Shown piece after piece: positions 15,474-28,880 of a stretch of DNA of 64,000 nt. Below the pieces are notes generated by a model that was given only the letters and a program-made list of their open reading frames with translations, had not been told where the DNA came from and searched no databases. Each line of letters opens with the position of its first letter. Position 1 is the first letter of the stretch. Position numbers and translations under genes: made by a program. The DNA is from Cephalothrix simula (lineage: Eukaryota; Nemertea; Palaeonemertea; Archinemertea; Cephalotrichidae), in the NCBI GenBank assembly GCA_035591015.1, contig JAXIUW010184736.1:1-64000 (forward strand), given 5' to 3'.

Positions 15474-18400
15474 CTAATGTGATATGCCGGTTAATTGTCC
15501 GGAATTTGTTGCTGGTCTAACTCTAAAGTTATAGTTAAAAGTTATTCCAGTATCTGTGATAGTGTCTTTAACGAATAGATTCACTGAATCATTATCACCC
15601 ATAACATAACTTTGACTACCTGAAGCAGCAGTATCTGAATTAGAGAGATATACGTCAGCCGTAGTAAGGCCTTTTGTACCTATCTTTATATCATTCGCTT
15701 TAATGATACTAAAAGTATTGCCTGCAGTGTCATACTGATACGCAGTATCCAGTATTCTAAGTGTTCCAATAGTCACTTCCTTTTTATCATAGGTCACACT
15801 AGGAGTTCCTGCTCCTAAAGTACTCCAAACACAAACCGTCCCTACCCACGTAAAAGAACCTGCATTAAAGCCGTCCAGCACGGTAATAGAATTACCAGTA
15901 GGCGTCACGCGGCAAGCGCCTTTTTCAATGCTGAGATCTCCTATAGTTTCAGTTCCTTGGGTAGTACTCTTTGTAAGACCACTAATAGTCACTTGACGGA
16001 AGTAATATGCTTGATCATAAAGATGAAATTGACCACTTGGACCATTACCTATATTCACTGTAGCAGCACCAACTTTGGCCGTGAGCGCCGGTATGACTCT
16101 GGCAACACTAAAGTAAGCAACATTACTATCTCTGTGGGTAACATAAACATTACCGGGTAGTGTAGTCAGGGTAATTTGATTCTGAGTACCAACAGCGGTA
16201 TTACTAGCAGAAAGATTGGCAGTAACACTAGTGCCACCAAGATTAACCGTACCAGTCAGCGTAACAGTAGCTGATGTTCCGGTATACACAGGTGTTATCG
16301 TGGCATTGCTGATATCTAGCTTTTTAATAGACTTTGTAGCACTGTAGGTAACACCATTAACAGCAGCAGTAGACACTGTTGCATCTGCAGTGTTACCGCT
16401 AATGGTCAAGGCACCGCTATTAGCAACCGNNNNNNNNNNNNNNNNNNNNNNNNNNNNNNNNNNNNNNNNNNNNNNNNNNNNNNNNNNNNNNNNNNNNNNN
16501 NNNNNNNNNNNNNNNNNNNNNNNNNNNNNTAGAACCCAATCCATAGGTGCCACCAGTCACTGTAACAGTTGCTCCATTAGTCGTTGATACAGCACTGAAG
16601 TTAACAGCACCAATATCAAACTTACTAATAGACTTCGTAGCACTGTAGGTAATACCATTAACAGCAGCAGTAGACACTGTTGCATCTGCAGTGTTACCGC
16701 TAATGGTCAAGGCACCGCTATTAGCAACCGTAAGCGTTGTGGCTGTATTGCTAGTGTTAGAACCCAATCCATAGGTGCCACCAGTCACTGTAACAGTTGC
16801 TCCATTAGTCGTTGATACAGCACTGAAGTTAACACTATCAATGTCAAACTTACTAATAGTCTTGTTAGCACTGTAGGTAATACCAGCAGTATTATCAACT
16901 TTAGTTAGGCTTACGTTAGCACTATTATTAGTAAAGCTAGTAATGTTAGTACCATTAACTGTTAGGTTGCCGCTCACATTAGTGGCACTACCATTACCTA
17001 TTGAATAGGTACCACCTACGGTAACAGTTGCTGCGTCAGCACCCGTTGTTTTAGAGGCATAAGTAACACTGCCAACATCAAACTTACTAATAGCCTGTGT
17101 AGCTCTGTAGGTAACACCATCAGCAGCAGTAGATACTGTTGCTTCTACTCTAGTTGCACCGCTAAAGTCTACCGTACCAACAGTAAGTGCTTTTGCATCC
17201 TGGCTAGTACTAGAACCTAAGTCATAGGTACCACCAGTCGCCGTAACAGTTGCTGCTGTATTAGAAGTAGTTTCAGATGTATACGTAACAGAGCTAATGT
17301 CAAACTTACTAATAGACTTGTCGGCACTGTAGGTAACTTTACTACCAGTAGGAGTAATACTTAGGTTTACATTAGCCTCATTATTATTAGTAAAACTAGT
17401 AATGTTAGTACCATTAACTGTTAGGTTGCCGCTCACATTAGTGGCACTACCATTACCTATTGAATAGGTACCACCTACGGTAACAGTTGCTGCGTCAGCA
17501 CCCGTTGTTTTAGAGGCATAAGTAACACTGCCAACATCAAACTTACTAATAGCCTGTGTAGCTCTGTAGGTAACACCATCAGCAGCAGTAGATACTGTTG
17601 CATCTACTCTAGTTGCACCGCTAAAGTCTACCGTACCAACAGTAAGTGCTGTAGCTGTCTGGCCAGTACTAGAACCTAAGTCATAGGTACCACCAGTCGC
17701 CGTAACAGTTGCTGCTGTATCAGAAGTCGTTTTAGATGTATACGTAACAGAGCTAATGTCAAACTTCCTAATAGTCCTGTTAGCACTGTAGGCAACAGTA
17801 CCAACACCAGTAGATATTTTCACAGCCTTAGTAGTATCATTACCAAATTTGATTTCAGGTTCAAAGCTTACACCAATAACATCTTTACCGCCCACTTTAG
17901 CACTACCAGTGCTTGGATCAACTGTTAGTTGTGCCCCAGTGCTATTATTAGTCGCAATGAATTTATATGCACTAATGTCAAACTTACCAATAGTTTTTGT
18001 AGTTTTGTAGGTAACATTAGCAACAGCTCCACTAGCAGGAGATACTGTTGCATCTGCAGTGTTACCGCTAATGGTCAAGGCACCGCTATTAGCAACAGTA
18101 AGTGTTGTGTTACTTGCTGCATTGCTAGTGTTAGAACCCAATCCATAGCTGCCACCAGTCACTGTAACAGTTGCTCCATTAGTCGTTGATACAGCACTAA
18201 AGTTAACATTATCAATGTCAAACTTACTAATAGCCTTTGTAGCTCTGTAGGTAACTCTAGCAACAGAAAAATTAGGAGATACTGTCGCATTTCCAGAACC
18301 ATCGGTAAAACTTGAAGGAGCTGTAACGGTTAATGAACTATAGACTATTCCAGCATCACCTAAATTATAGGTTCCACCAGTCGCACTAACCTCTGTTGTT

Positions 18401-21400
18401 TGTGCTCCACCAACAGTCGTTGTAGATGATGTATATTCAACAGCACCAATATTAAACTTACTAATAGCCTTTTTAGCACTGTAGGTAACGTTAGCAACAG
18501 CTCCACTAGCAGGAGATACTGTTGCATCTGCACTAGTGCCGCTAATGGCCAATGTGCCGCTATTAGCAACCGTAAGCGTTGTGTTACTGGCTGTATTGCT
18601 AGTGTTAGAACCCAATCCATAGCTGCCACCAGTCACTGTAACAGTTGCTCCATTAGTCGTTGATACAGCACTAAAGTTAACATTATCAATGTCAAACTTA
18701 CTAATAGCCTTTGTAGCCCTGTAGGTAACACCATTAACAGGAGCTTTGGTAGATACTGTCGTATTTTCACTAAGTTTATTACCAAAGGTCACTGCACTAA
18801 CAGTAAGTGCCGTTTTGCTATCTTGCTTAGGATTCCCTCCTAACGCATGTTGACCACCGGCCACCGTAACAGTCGCCCCAGTAGTTGTTGATTCAGCCTT
18901 GAGGTTAAGATTAGCAATGTCAAACTTACTAATAGTTTTAGTAAACGGAGTGCCATAAACACTTGCCGCTTTGCCATTAGTAGCTTTAGCAACTACGTAA
19001 TAGTTAAATGTTTTAGTGTTTGCATCAACAGTGCCTAACGTAAAACTGTTCCCGGTGCCGATTTTTGTTGCAGAAGATCTAGTACCAGCGTTAACAGTGC
19101 TAGAATTCAGCTCAAGCACTTCGTAGTTATCGTAACCAGTAGCTATTACACTAGCCTCATTATTAAGGCTGGCATAGGTGCCTTCAGTGGCCGTAGGTGT
19201 ATCCTGCGTTTGGTAAGTTTTTCTAGCAAGCACACCATCGGCAGTTTTAACGCTTACGCTGTACATAATGCCATCGTAGAAAACATCCTTCTCAATGGTG
19301 GTTTTGTCAGTGCCCTTAGCTTGATCAAATTTCAGAGCGTAGACGGACGAGGTTTGCCCCTTAACACTACCAAGCAACTTAGATATACCATTATGAGTGT
19401 ATTCAATAACATAGTTGAAATCAGGGTTACCACTAACTGTGGCACCAATGTTAAATCGTTGGTTCTCAATATCGTAGGCAAACGTAAAGTTACTAACCCC
19501 GATGATTTCCTCAACTACTTCTGCCGTATAAGTTATTAGGCCAGCAGAAATTGATGCCTCGACCTTAACCTCGCTTGCGCCATCAGCAACCGTAATATTA
19601 ACAACTTCTCCTAACCTAACTCCAGCCGTATAAATTGCCGGTTGATTAATATTGCTGATAGAGAACGGAGCATTAAGGAGTGCTTTAAGTTCCACTTCTC
19701 TAGAAAACTTAACATTTGGTAATGTTGCAACTGGATTAACCTTTACTATGGCAATCACTTCGACTCCGCCAGAGTAACGATAATAAAGCCCTTCGCTTGG
19801 AACAGTTACGTTGCTGTCTTTAATAGCACCATTAGTAAGGGTTGTAGCTACCACAGTTGGGGCGGCACAGTTAATAGTAGAACAGCGCTCTAACTTAGGA
19901 TTAGTTGTGCTGACTGTCACCGGTGTAACCGTTACGGTGTTGGCAGAGTAATCAACTGCAACATTGAGATTATTACCATTTGCAAAGTTAACAAAAGGCA
20001 CATTCTTAGTGAGCTCATGCGCTTTAACATCTGTAGCATCACTATTATTAGTCAAGGTCAGAGTGAACTTAACATCAGTGGTGTTTGTAGTGACATTCAA
20101 CGGCAGATAAACCGGCGCTGGAACAACAGTATTGCCTGCAGCAGTTGACACAGCCACTTCACCGTAGGGGGTATTTCCCTTTGAGGCCTTGAGATTTAGT
20201 GTATAACCACTCAGATCAAACGCTCCCTTAGAAGCAAAAGATACCTTAGCTTTGTTTTGCTCGCCAACGTTGAACCAAACATCAGCAATTGCTAATGGGC
20301 TCTCGTTGTTCTTTAACTCAATTGAAGCCACACCCGGAACTGCTTGAACAGTACCGATTAGGGGAATAACGACAACATCAACAAACTTGGTGTCTATAGT
20401 TAAACCAGTTAATGTGGCAGTTGTTCCTGAAGTAGAAGCCTTTTTTACTGTATCGTCTGCAGGAGTAGCACCTATTTTACTTACGACATTGGTGAATATA
20501 TCACTAGTTGAAGTTTTGGTGCTTCCAGTTTTGTAATAAACATCATACCCGGTAGCATCGGCAACAGCATCCCAGCTTATTGAAGCACTATCAGCACTGA
20601 TTTTACGGCCGAGAATTTTTGGAATACTCAAGACCGTAGGCTTAACGTCTACTTTACTTGTGTCTTCTTTTCCTGTGTAAACAACTACAGTTTGGGTAAC
20701 TGTAGCGCCACTGATTGAAGAACTACCACCGTTCAATGCTTTAAGGACATTCAAAGATGTATTCTCAGTGCCACTGACTGCCTTAACCTTGATTGTGGCA
20801 ACACTGCCCGTAATGTCAGTAATACAAGTGTTGTTTGGTGTGGGGAGTGTAAAACCACCATTCGTGCGTTCAAGTTCAACACAACCGGTGGCATCAACTT
20901 TAATCTTGCTGATAACACCTGCTTTAAAATCAACCTTTGCAGTCATGTAGCCAAGGTCTGTTGTCGGGTTAGGCGTCCAAATATTATTGTAAACCTGAAC
21001 ATCGCTGACCACAGGGCTAGCAAGATTAGCCTTTAAATTTTCACCAGTCCAAGCACCAACAAAAGTATCACTGGTTTTGCCAACTTCATCATAGCGGAAG
21101 CTAATTGCTATGTATTGACCAGCAGCAACCGTTGGAGCCTTGAACGTTCCTACTCCAGGGCTAGATTCACCTATAGAGGCCACCGTATAGTCAGCTTTCG
21201 GGGCTGTGCCCACTGGTAACACTTGATAGCCAGCTTCTAGAATCAATCCCGAGCCTTTATCGGCATCAGACCACTCTACATTATAGTAACCTGATGGAAG
21301 ACGTGAACCCAGCACAACTCCGGTAGGCGATTTAATGATTGTGTATTTAATTTCCGTACTAAGACCTCCTGCGGCAATGGAATCTTTGTTGTAATTGGCT

Positions 21401-24400
21401 GCTACGAAAAAATTGCCTGAAGCGGTTACCGTAGTTTTGTACTCATAACTATTGCCAGTTCTAACAACCTTGCCAGCTTTTTCAGCATCAGTGGCTGTTG
21501 ACAACACAACATCCTGAAAATCACCATCGTGCAACTTGAACTTATTCGGTTCACGACCAGTAGAAGCATCAAGCTGCCAGGTTAGTGTGACTTCTCCACC
21601 AACAGTTTTTGCCTCAGCGTTTGTTATGGCCGGATACGCACCCATAAGTTCGCTAGAATTGACAATGCTTGATGAAGCATCCAGCTTTGTTTTATAGGAA
21701 ACACCGAACTTATATGCATACAAAGGTGCTGCAGTCTTAAACACGTACGAATAGTCAGTTTGAGTGCTTACTACGGCAACATCTACAGTTGGTAATGTTT
21801 CTACATTATTATCTGTCTTCAGTGCGTCTGTTTTGGTTATTGTGACAACGTAATTTTTTATGTATTCAACATTCTTGCCCCCAACCTGTGGAGCTTTCCA
21901 AGTGACCGTCATACCGCCACTACTATTATCAAAAGTTGCGCCTACATCAGTTACTGGAGCAACACCACTTCGTTCATACTTAGTGGCTCTCTCTACAACG
22001 GCACTTGTTGCTAATTCGTTGTATTTAGTCTGCACCTTAAAGAGGTAAGGCACGTTTTGTTCTGTATCTGCATTATCTTTGTCTTTGAAAGACCAACCAG
22101 CAACACTAATTGAACCCGAGGTTAATGGCTGTAGCACACCATCGGCGTCTTTTTGCTGGGTAAATGTTTGCGTGCGGAACGGAGTAGCTTCAAGCACATC
22201 GGTGTATGTGCCATTAGTAGTGTCCTTGGTGTACTTGAATACTTGCACCACAGCACTGGTGGCTTCAGAACCCGTCCAACTAACGTTTATCTGCTCTCTA
22301 CTTGCAGAATCTGCAGCATTGACATTTTCAACCTTAAGGGTCCGTGCTGCGATAGTTAACGGACTGCTATCAGTACGAGTTCCAGCGGCAGGCACAGCTA
22401 TAACGCTAAAGGATACTTCAGACCCCAGCGCTGCCTTTGAATTAATAACTTTTTCGCCTTCGGCACTGTAATCAATTTCGCTTGTGCTATTTGCAGCCTG
22501 ACCGACTTTGACATTTAGCTTGAGGCTCGTTGTATCTGCAGGCACCTTAGTAATATCTTGAGTTACATCGGCTGAGCCGTCATTGTATTTTAGAGTGTAT
22601 TTATCAGCATCCTTAACAGTGTTCCAATTTAGAGTAATAGTGCCCTCAGTTGCTGACCAACTACCATTGGTGGGCGCATCAAGGCCATTCACAGTAACCT
22701 CACTTGAAGCATCTGATAGTTCTGACTCTACCGGTGTTTTTCCATCAAAAGTTACTAGAGGGTTCTCTTTGGTACTGTTGTATAAATATTTAACCTTAAA
22801 CTGATATTTTTTCAGCGTAGCCACATCAAATGACAGCTTTCCAGACCTAACGTCAGTACCAGTATACTCGCCGAGCTTGGCGAAATCCGTGGGCATGGCA
22901 TCAGTTGCATCAGAGGCTTTAGACACCGAGTGAACTTCTATTTTGTCAGCAGCACTAACATCTCCAAGAGTAACCGTAGTACCACTGGCTGTTGCGCTAG
23001 TCAAAGAGGCCGGTTTTAGAGCATAGTAAAACTCACGAGAACTTTCAGAAGTGCCGTCTTTTGCTTTAACTGTCAACTTCGCGTAATGCTTGCCAGTAAC
23101 AGCCCCATATTGAGCGCTCGTTAGCACAACATCATAGGTAGCGGGCTCTGTTGCATCGGTTGATTTTTGAACCTCTGCGCCATCAGCCGTACCTTTGGCC
23201 TGATAACTAGTGGCATTGGTAACCTTGTTCAGGGTAATCGTAATACCACCTCCAGACGCTTCTACAACCTTCGTTACTACCGGAGTAGCCAAGGTTGTAA
23301 CTTCTACCTGCTTGGCTTCCCCTTTACCAGCAGCATTGTAAGCGGCAACAGTATAATAATAGGTTACGCCGGCTCGTAGTGAGTCCCCTGCTACGGCTAT
23401 CTTAGAAGACGGCAATGTCTTATCTTTCACATCAGCAGCAGCAAGTAATCTTGCAACTTGAGTGCCTTCTGCATCCTTTGAAGTACTGCGATAGATGCTG
23501 TAGGTTGTTCCTGCAATAATATCTTCGCTACCAAAAGTCAAAGCCACGGCGACTACATCACTTTTGCCATCGGTATTGGTGGTAGTTGCCTTGGCGGTCA
23601 CGGTGCTAGAAACTACTGCCTTAGCTGGAACATTGTACGTAGCTACGTTAGAAACGTCAGTTTCATAGTAGTTGGTACCCTGAACCGCAGTGGCCAGCGT
23701 GGTCGCTTCTTGAACGTCATTACCATCTTTATCTTTGGCCGTGATTTTGTCGGTTCCAGCAATGTACACTGGCACAACCGTAAAGTAGTTGTTTCCAGCC
23801 TTCTTAACTTCAACCGTTGTCTTAACGAGGTTTGCTCCGTCTACATTTGCAGAACCTGCGTTAACGCTATTATCAGTTAGCAGAGTCTTAGCGTCACTGA
23901 CAGGTGTACCACTTTGCTTGAAGTAAACACGGTAGCCCACTAAGTCTCGTGTTGTAGTCACTTCATTAGGAGCAGTTCCGGTTGTGGTTATTTTTTGAGT
24001 GCTGGTTGGTTTATTCCAAGTCAAAGTAGCCTTGCCAGCCTCAATAACACTATAGTCTACCTTGAGTCCCGTTACCTCGTTGCTTGCGGCTGGAGCATTA
24101 GGAACAGCAGCACAGCCGGATACACCATTAGGCACACTGGTAAGGCACTTCTCAGCACCGCTTACAGCACCCTCTATGCCACGCACATCAACCGCAGCAA
24201 CCGCATAGTATGTGGTTGAGTTAGCTGCCGGCGCAGTTATCACTAAACTATTAGCCGTAACGCTCTTGGCGGGCTTGCCGGTTACATTAATAGGAGTCCC
24301 AAAACTTTCTGTAGATGAATAAATCTTGTACGAAAGAGCATTGGCAACCACGCCCCAATTTAACGTTCCGCCTGTATTAGTAAGCGGGTTAAACACTTTT

Positions 24401-27400
24401 GTAAGGTCGGTATCAAATACTGGAGCACTTAAAGCATTTGCATTGGGTTCAATGCCCGTATCTACAGCACTTGCAATGTCAACACCATTCCAAACCTCGG
24501 TAATCTTAATGGCATACTTTTGACCATTGGCGAGTGGGCGTACTGTATACTTAAGCACCTTCTGACTGTCCACTGTACTCTCATAAACAACCCTAGTCTG
24601 AGCAGGAATGTAAATCAGCTTATCGCTATAAGCAGGGATCCCATCAGTCCCAATCACACCCACTGCTAGCTTATAACTGCTAGCAGTCTTAGTGCTAGCA
24701 TTCCATTGCAAAGTAACTGCGCCAGAATAAGGTTTAGTAGATATCACTTTGAGATCAGCAACAGTACCCTCAACATAAGCAACGCCGGTAATCACGTTAG
24801 AATAGGCAAAGCCTGCAGCATTGTTGTCTTTATCTTTGTAGTTTAGTTTTACATAGACGCTTTTTACGCCCTCACTTACTGTCGCGCTAACTTTGTTAGG
24901 CTCAGTATCTGTAGCTGCAGCAAATGTAGGGCTACTTTCTTTAGCTCCGTTAACATAGAGCTCTACCTTTGTACTATCGATTGTGTCAGTTGTTTTTGGG
25001 AAAGTGACTTCAATCTTTGCATTTTGCGAGCCAGCGGCAACACTCCAGCTAGCAGCAGTTAAGACTACATCAGCTTTGCGGCCACCCTTGGCCAATGGCT
25101 TGCCATAAGCTCCTACTGTTTTATTAGCACAACCATTGTTATTGCAAGCCTCTACTTGCACGTAATATTCTTTTTCAGTTAGATTAGCGAGGATATGACC
25201 TAAGGCTGAGGTTTCTCCAGATGCCTTCCCATCCAAGTATATTTTGTAATTTTTGGCATTGGACACAGCAGGCCACGTTATGACCAACCCGCCCTCAATA
25301 GGCCTAAGGTTTGGCACTGGAGATGAGGCTGGCTTAGCCGCTGCAACTGAAAGAGTAGTTACTTCTTTCTGCTCAGAGAAAGCACTCTCGCCACCCTCAT
25401 TTTGCGCCGTGATGCGCACATAATATTTTTGACCCTCGGCCAAACCTAAGAAAGAGCGTGCAGTACTGCTTCCGCTATCATAGTAGGTGTCTTTCTTAGA
25501 TACTATTGGAGCGGTTGAAACATAAACATTATACGTTACAGCACCGGTAGAAGTGCCGAACAGAACATCAAAACCTCCATTCTTGGCAACGACATCTCCA
25601 TCTTTGAGCACCGGGGCTGACGGCACATCTAGACCGATTGTACCGCCAATAATAGCCGAATTATCTAATTTAGTGTTGCTTTTATCGCTAGTTCTAATCT
25701 GATAATAGACGTTGGTACCCTTGACACGACCAGAATGCGTATACTTGCCTGTATTAAGGTCGCCGGCAAGCTTTATAGACTTAGTGCCAAAGTCTGAAGG
25801 AGAAGATGAATAGTAAACATCATACAGAACTCCGTTTAATACATTCCAAGTTAGTTCGGCGGCAGTGCCTGAAATACTTAGACTAGGATTGATTTTTGTG
25901 TAATCAGCATCAGTCGGTTTTGCGCTAGGAGTAGCGTCTTCCACATTGGAAAGAACAGACGTTATGCCGTCGGTTACAGCTTCAACTGCAAAGGCGTGCT
26001 GAGCATCAGTTGAAAACACATAAGAAGTTCCTCTAAGCTCAATCTTTGTGGCGGCGGTCTTCGTAGTATTAGTCAAGCCTGACTTGGAGCCCGGCAGAAT
26101 GTACAGATTGTAGCTGGTGGCGTTATTAATCAAATTCCATGAAGCAAAAATCTGCTCAGCACCAGTACTCACACTCAACGTAGGCGCACTAGGCTTAGCA
26201 GCCGCTGCGGTTGTTCCAGTTACTGCAGCACTCAATTTGCTCTTAGCGCCATCTGCCTTAACAGCCCTCAGCTGCACACCATACTGAGTACCTGCTTTTA
26301 ATCCTTCTATCTTGTAAGAAGAAGCATCTGCTCCAGCTAAAGCACAGATCAGATTTCCAATGCTACCTGTTCTTTGGTAACAAACCTCAGTTTGACTCAC
26401 AGGATTATAGCTCCACTCTACATCAAGAGCGTTACTGCCGTTAGCTGTAACAGAGGCGATCTCAGGAGTCGAGGGCGGAATGACAGAGCCGGGGTTTACA
26501 TTACGTTTATTGATGTCTTTTTCTATGAACACGCTCTTCACGGTAGCAGTATCACTCTCTATATCATTAGCCACCGAAACTACAGCAAAATTGTATATTT
26601 TAGACGGTTCTACAGGCAACGTGTAGGGCGTGGAGGCGTTTTCAATCACCTCTGCTCCGTTCTGAAATGTTGACAAGGGCACACTGACATTATTAACAAC
26701 CAAACCATTAGGAACAGCACCAACGGCTTTGACATATATTTTGTATCCCTGCGCTTTTGGAACTGATGCCCATGTGACCTTAACGGCGTTCTGCTTCTCA
26801 ATAGGAGCAACGGCTACATTTGTTGGCGCAGCCGGCGGAACCGAGTAAAGGTACGTTGCAATACCTGATACTTCAGTTAGTCTTTCACCACTACTATTCA
26901 GGGCTACAGCCAAAGCAGAATAGGTTTGACGAGTAGTCAAACTATCTTTAGCTCTGATAACGCCATCAGACGACTCAGTACCAGTGCCGACAGATATAGT
27001 CCGACCAATGCCCCAGTAGTACTTATAGGTGAGGCCATTTATACCCTCAGCTTGGGCGACAAGATTGCCGGCATTACTGCCTTCTTTAGGAATTTCAAGC
27101 TTTACGACTGGTTCCGGGAACAATAACCCAGCCTGCGGAGTGACTTTTGTCACAACCGGTGTAGCTAGTTCCTTGTCGCCCTTCAAAAAGGTAACCCGAA
27201 CATCGTAAGTGGTTTCATTCTTAATGTCCGCCGTACTTGCTTTAGTCACCAGAAGACCATTATTGCTGTATGCAACGGTGGGAACTGATACAGATGTATT
27301 GCCAGCCGCCACCCAATCTGTTGAAGCGACTTCTTTAACCTCCACCTTGGCTTTGTCGGCTCCCTCTACATTTTTGACTGACCAGTCAACTAAAAACATA

Positions 27401-27558
27401 GCATTGCCCGGGCTAACTTTGTAGGCTGTCGATGGGGTGCTACTACCACCGTCACCGCCACCGCCACCGCTACTACAGCTGGCCAAGACCAAAACTGCAA
27501 CGGAAGCTACAACTAAATTAAAAACTGATCGCACTTTCCAAAAACTATTAGAAATCAT
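15474..27558 (-). CDS. Giant repeat lipoprotein A (FN3-like domains plus C-terminal repeat array; contains assembly gap)
   Basis: About 3,994 residues are sequenced, interrupted by a 100-N placeholder, so the true length is unknown. The ATG at 27558 follows an AGAGGAG ribosome-binding site. The N-terminus is a lipoprotein signal with lipobox LASC (C28) and a Gly/Ser linker, and serine at +2 suggests outer-membrane sorting. The first 2,870 or so residues are a long chain of fibronectin-III-like beta domains (recurrent YKIY, YNLYIL, G..Y.V.V.A motifs). At least eleven repeats of about 76-80 residues follow, each opening KFDI..V and containing GATVTVTGGTYGLGS and VTYSATK. A non-repetitive C-terminal region of about 270 residues closes the protein. 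No transmembrane anchor or enzymatic motif is seen. An extracellular adhesive or surface-coat role is inferred. It is paralogous to the next gene upstream. Confidence 0.85.
16300..18940 (-). repeat. C-terminal tandem repeat array of giant lipoprotein A
   Basis: At least eleven units of about 225-240 bp lie in the coding region, with differing degrees of similarity. The block 16941-17142 (202 bp) is identical to 17400-17601, offset 459 bp, so a two-unit segment was duplicated recently. Units near 16530-16840 and 18040-18700 are also near-identical to one another. Others, such as about 17760-17960, are strongly diverged. The array extends across the N-gap. Confidence 0.9.
16430..16529. other. 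Assembly gap (100 N)
   Basis: Exactly 100 Ns replace sequence inside the repeat array of giant lipoprotein A. The flanks match positions within the 228-bp repeat unit seen complete next door at about 16533-16760. Completing the broken unit would need 27 bases, so the true gap is plausibly 27 plus a multiple of 228. The two coding parts sum to a whole number of codons, consistent with one continuous gene. Confidence 0.97.
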
Positions 27559-28811
27559 TTCTTTCTCCTCTGAAAGTAAGCCCGCGGCAAACATATTTAA
27601 CGTGATTAGCAAGATGGGCTAAACAAGCCCCTCCCTAAAACACATTGACTAACACAAAGCCTGCGAACAAAAACTTTTTTGTTCACGGCATTTCATAATA
27701 TTATTCCACAATATTATTACTAATTATTACTATATAACTACTAATTATTACTATTTTACAATAAACACTTCACGCCTAATTTGCGTGCTTTGTTGTTAAA
27801 CATTTAATTTTGATGCATTTCTGAGCTTCCCTAAAGGCACGAGAATTAACCCATGACAAAAGCATAATATTCAAAAATGACCTCACTGGAACAGTATACA
27901 TTACAGGCAGGTTAAATGCAACTGCATAATTTTCTTAGTACATGATTTATCTAGAGTATGGTTTCTCAGAGAGTAATTCTGCCAGCCTCAACAGTACTGG
28001 CATTATTGCCTTGCTCCAAGAAACTTATTTCAACACCTTGCTCTAGAATATTCACCGGCATTGCTTATGACTGCCCGCAATCACAAAATAAGCCATAATA
28101 CAAGGCTGTTAGAGTGAGCGAATTTCTTGTTTTTGAGCCACACAGAAAAACCGCTGTGCTTTGTTTTAATCAACTAAGATAAGGGTACTGCTATTTTCAG
28201 CAGACAACGGCGCGGCTAACAGAGGCTAGCCTCTGCCTACCAATTGAATAGCCTGCTACAATCCGTAGTTGTATTGACTAATAATCAACCTAGTCAACGG
28301 CTTTGTCAACTACATAATTCATTCAAAATATAGAGCCTCCATCAGCATGTCTAGACTATCCCTAGTCAGCTTTCTGCTTGTATGGATGCTTAAGGGTATT
28401 TGTTTTGAGAAGGCTTACTGGAAGCACCTTTAGGAACTGATTCTGCTTTGGATGAACGATAACGGCGTGGAGGCCAAAAGTATGATGAACTTAGCCTGAT
28501 TTTGCCACGACACATAGAGGCTCTGTGCGCAGACTGCACCGTTTACGTAACTGTAGGCTCTGTTATGCCATTACAAAGAATTCCAATACCGTTACCATCA
28601 AAATATCATTGCCCACACTTCAGCTTTTTGGGTAGCTTGCTGACCATTAGTCTGATTAAGCTGTGAGTTACATTCTTGAAGACTGCTTCTGCTTTGGATG
28701 AACGATAACGGCGTGTAACTCAACGGCGGGCAGTTCAATTGTATGATGGCCTATGGTCTATTTGGCTTTAAGGCCTAAGTTGCCACAATGAAACAGCATA
28801 GTTACTGGCAC
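27559..28811. other. Non-coding spacer upstream of giant lipoprotein A
   Basis: I see no gene in these 1.25 kb. Content: a palindrome at 27665-27684 (arms GAACAAAA/TTTTGTTC) about 107 bases upstream of the start; a very AT-rich stretch at 27700-27760 with a doubled CTAATTATTACTAT element, a likely promoter zone; a 19-mer TTTTAATCAACTAAGATAA at 28164-28182 shared with the upstream region of giant lipoprotein B; and a 29-bp direct repeat at 28441-28469 and 28687-28715. Confidence 0.6.
28441..28715. repeat. 29-bp exact direct repeat pair
   Basis: The 29 bases at 28441-28469 (beginning TTCTGCTTTGGATGAACG) recur exactly at 28687-28715. Short matching fragments after each copy (GTATGATG, then TTGCCAC) suggest a larger decayed duplication. 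I found no terminal inverted repeats or transposase. Confidence 0.75.
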
Positions 28812-28847
28812 AAAAAAAGCCGCTGCAGTCTATTGACCACAGCGGCT
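28812..28847 (-). terminator. Rho-independent terminator of giant lipoprotein B
   Basis: On the minus strand, an 8-bp stem AGCCGCTG/CAGCGGCT, with a possible inner GTC/GAC pairing, is followed by a T7 run 34 bases after the stop codon at 28881. It resembles the terminator of giant lipoprotein A in position and in the CCGCT/AGCGG core. Confidence 0.88.
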
Positions 28848-28880
28848 AGCTATTAACTAAATAGTTTTCTAACTAAACGG

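Noticed and set aside
16300-18940. CRISPR array interpretation of the regular repeats
   Set aside because: The units are about 228 bp, continuous with a long open frame and protein-coding. There are no unique spacers or cas genes.
27559-27612. Longer N-terminus for giant lipoprotein A
   Set aside because: It would cover the AGAGGAG ribosome-binding site and place extra residues before the lipoprotein signal. The ATG at 27558 matches the start of its paralogue.
28441-28715. Insertion-sequence remnant between the giant genes
   Set aside because: There are direct repeats but no terminal inverted repeats, target-site duplication or transposase fragment.
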